DNA from: Rhizobium sullae
GTDB lineage: Bacteria; Pseudomonadota; Alphaproteobacteria; Rhizobiales; Rhizobiaceae
Reading direction: 5' to 3'
Length of the DNA stretch: 64,000 nt
Assembly: GCF_900169785.1 (NCBI RefSeq)
Contig: NZ_FWER01000004.1
Coordinates: 310,866-374,865, forward strand
In this document: positions 63,983 through 64,000 of the stretch, in pieces
Layout of the letters: each line of letters starts with the position of its first letter
Numbering within the stretch: the stretch's first letter is position 1
The notes under the pieces: model-generated
Told to the model about the DNA's origin: nothing
The model's input: only the letters and a program-made list of their open reading frames with translations
Database searches by the model: none
Program-made: the position numbers and the translations under genes

Positions 63983-64000
63983 GCCCCGCGAGTGCGGGGC
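63983..64000 (+). other. Hairpin after the polyamine-type binding-protein gene
   Basis: A perfect 7-bp stem GCCCCGC/GCGGGGC with loop GAGT at the window edge, 22 bp after the stop. Whether a T-run follows cannot be seen. Confidence 0.55.

Overview
The window looks like part of a chromosome or large replicon of a plant-associated alphaproteobacterium of the Rhizobiaceae (Rhizobium/Agrobacterium type). I infer this from the high GC content, the density of ABC uptake operons led by binding-protein genes, a plant-signal LuxR solo, pectin-derivative catabolism and an exopolysaccharide cluster resembling the galactoglucan (EPS II) locus of Sinorhizobium meliloti. No rRNA, complete tRNA, CRISPR array or intact insertion sequence was found.

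Layout. (1) 1-484: the start of glpD, leaving the window on the left. (2) 672-8511: a LuxR solo with the pocket substitutions of plant-responsive solos, flanked by two proline-iminopeptidase-like hydrolases and followed by a complete peptide-type ABC importer, a PipR/NesR-like arrangement. (3) 8615-15808: a CUT1 sugar importer ending in an unusual Gfo/Idh/MocA-aldo/keto reductase fusion, with a divergent AraC regulator. (4) 16162-25869: a catabolic operon (binding protein, class III aminotransferase, gamma-glutamyltransferase-like enzyme, succinate-semialdehyde dehydrogenase, ureohydrolase) divergent from a GntR regulator and the remaining polar amino acid transporter genes; probably uptake and breakdown of a gamma-glutamyl or guanidino/amino-butyrate compound to succinate. 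(5) 25872-36450: a transposase remnant, then a LacI-controlled operon for unsaturated (rhamno)galacturonides: GH105 hydrolase, KduI, an 827-residue uncharacterised protein and a TogBMNA-like importer. (6) 36451-37134: a scarred stretch with a truncated higA and a dispersed repeat.

(7) 37135-61977: a polysaccharide cluster. Leftward: an uncharacterised protein, a GT2-GT4 double glycosyltransferase, two tandem pyruvyl-transferase paralogues and a secreted glycosidase, plus a MarR regulator with a GT4. Rightward: a type I secretion ATPase and membrane fusion protein, then a short all-repeat RTX protein and six polymer genes (three active-looking glycosyltransferases, a methyltransferase, a coiled-coil membrane protein and a degenerate glycosyltransferase). 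An alpha/beta hydrolase closes the cluster. A 17-bp palindrome, ACTTCAA-N3-TTGAAGT, or a close variant precedes each main transcription unit, including the one encoding the MarR protein. This suggests one regulon and is the most interesting signal in the window. (8) 62038-64000: a gene-poor stretch with another copy of the dispersed repeat, a RutR-like operator and a polyamine-type binding protein.

Four ABC binding-protein genes are followed within about 25-80 bp by strong hairpins (13505, 21791, 33151, 63983), three of them between the binding-protein gene and the rest of its operon. They probably set high binding-protein expression.
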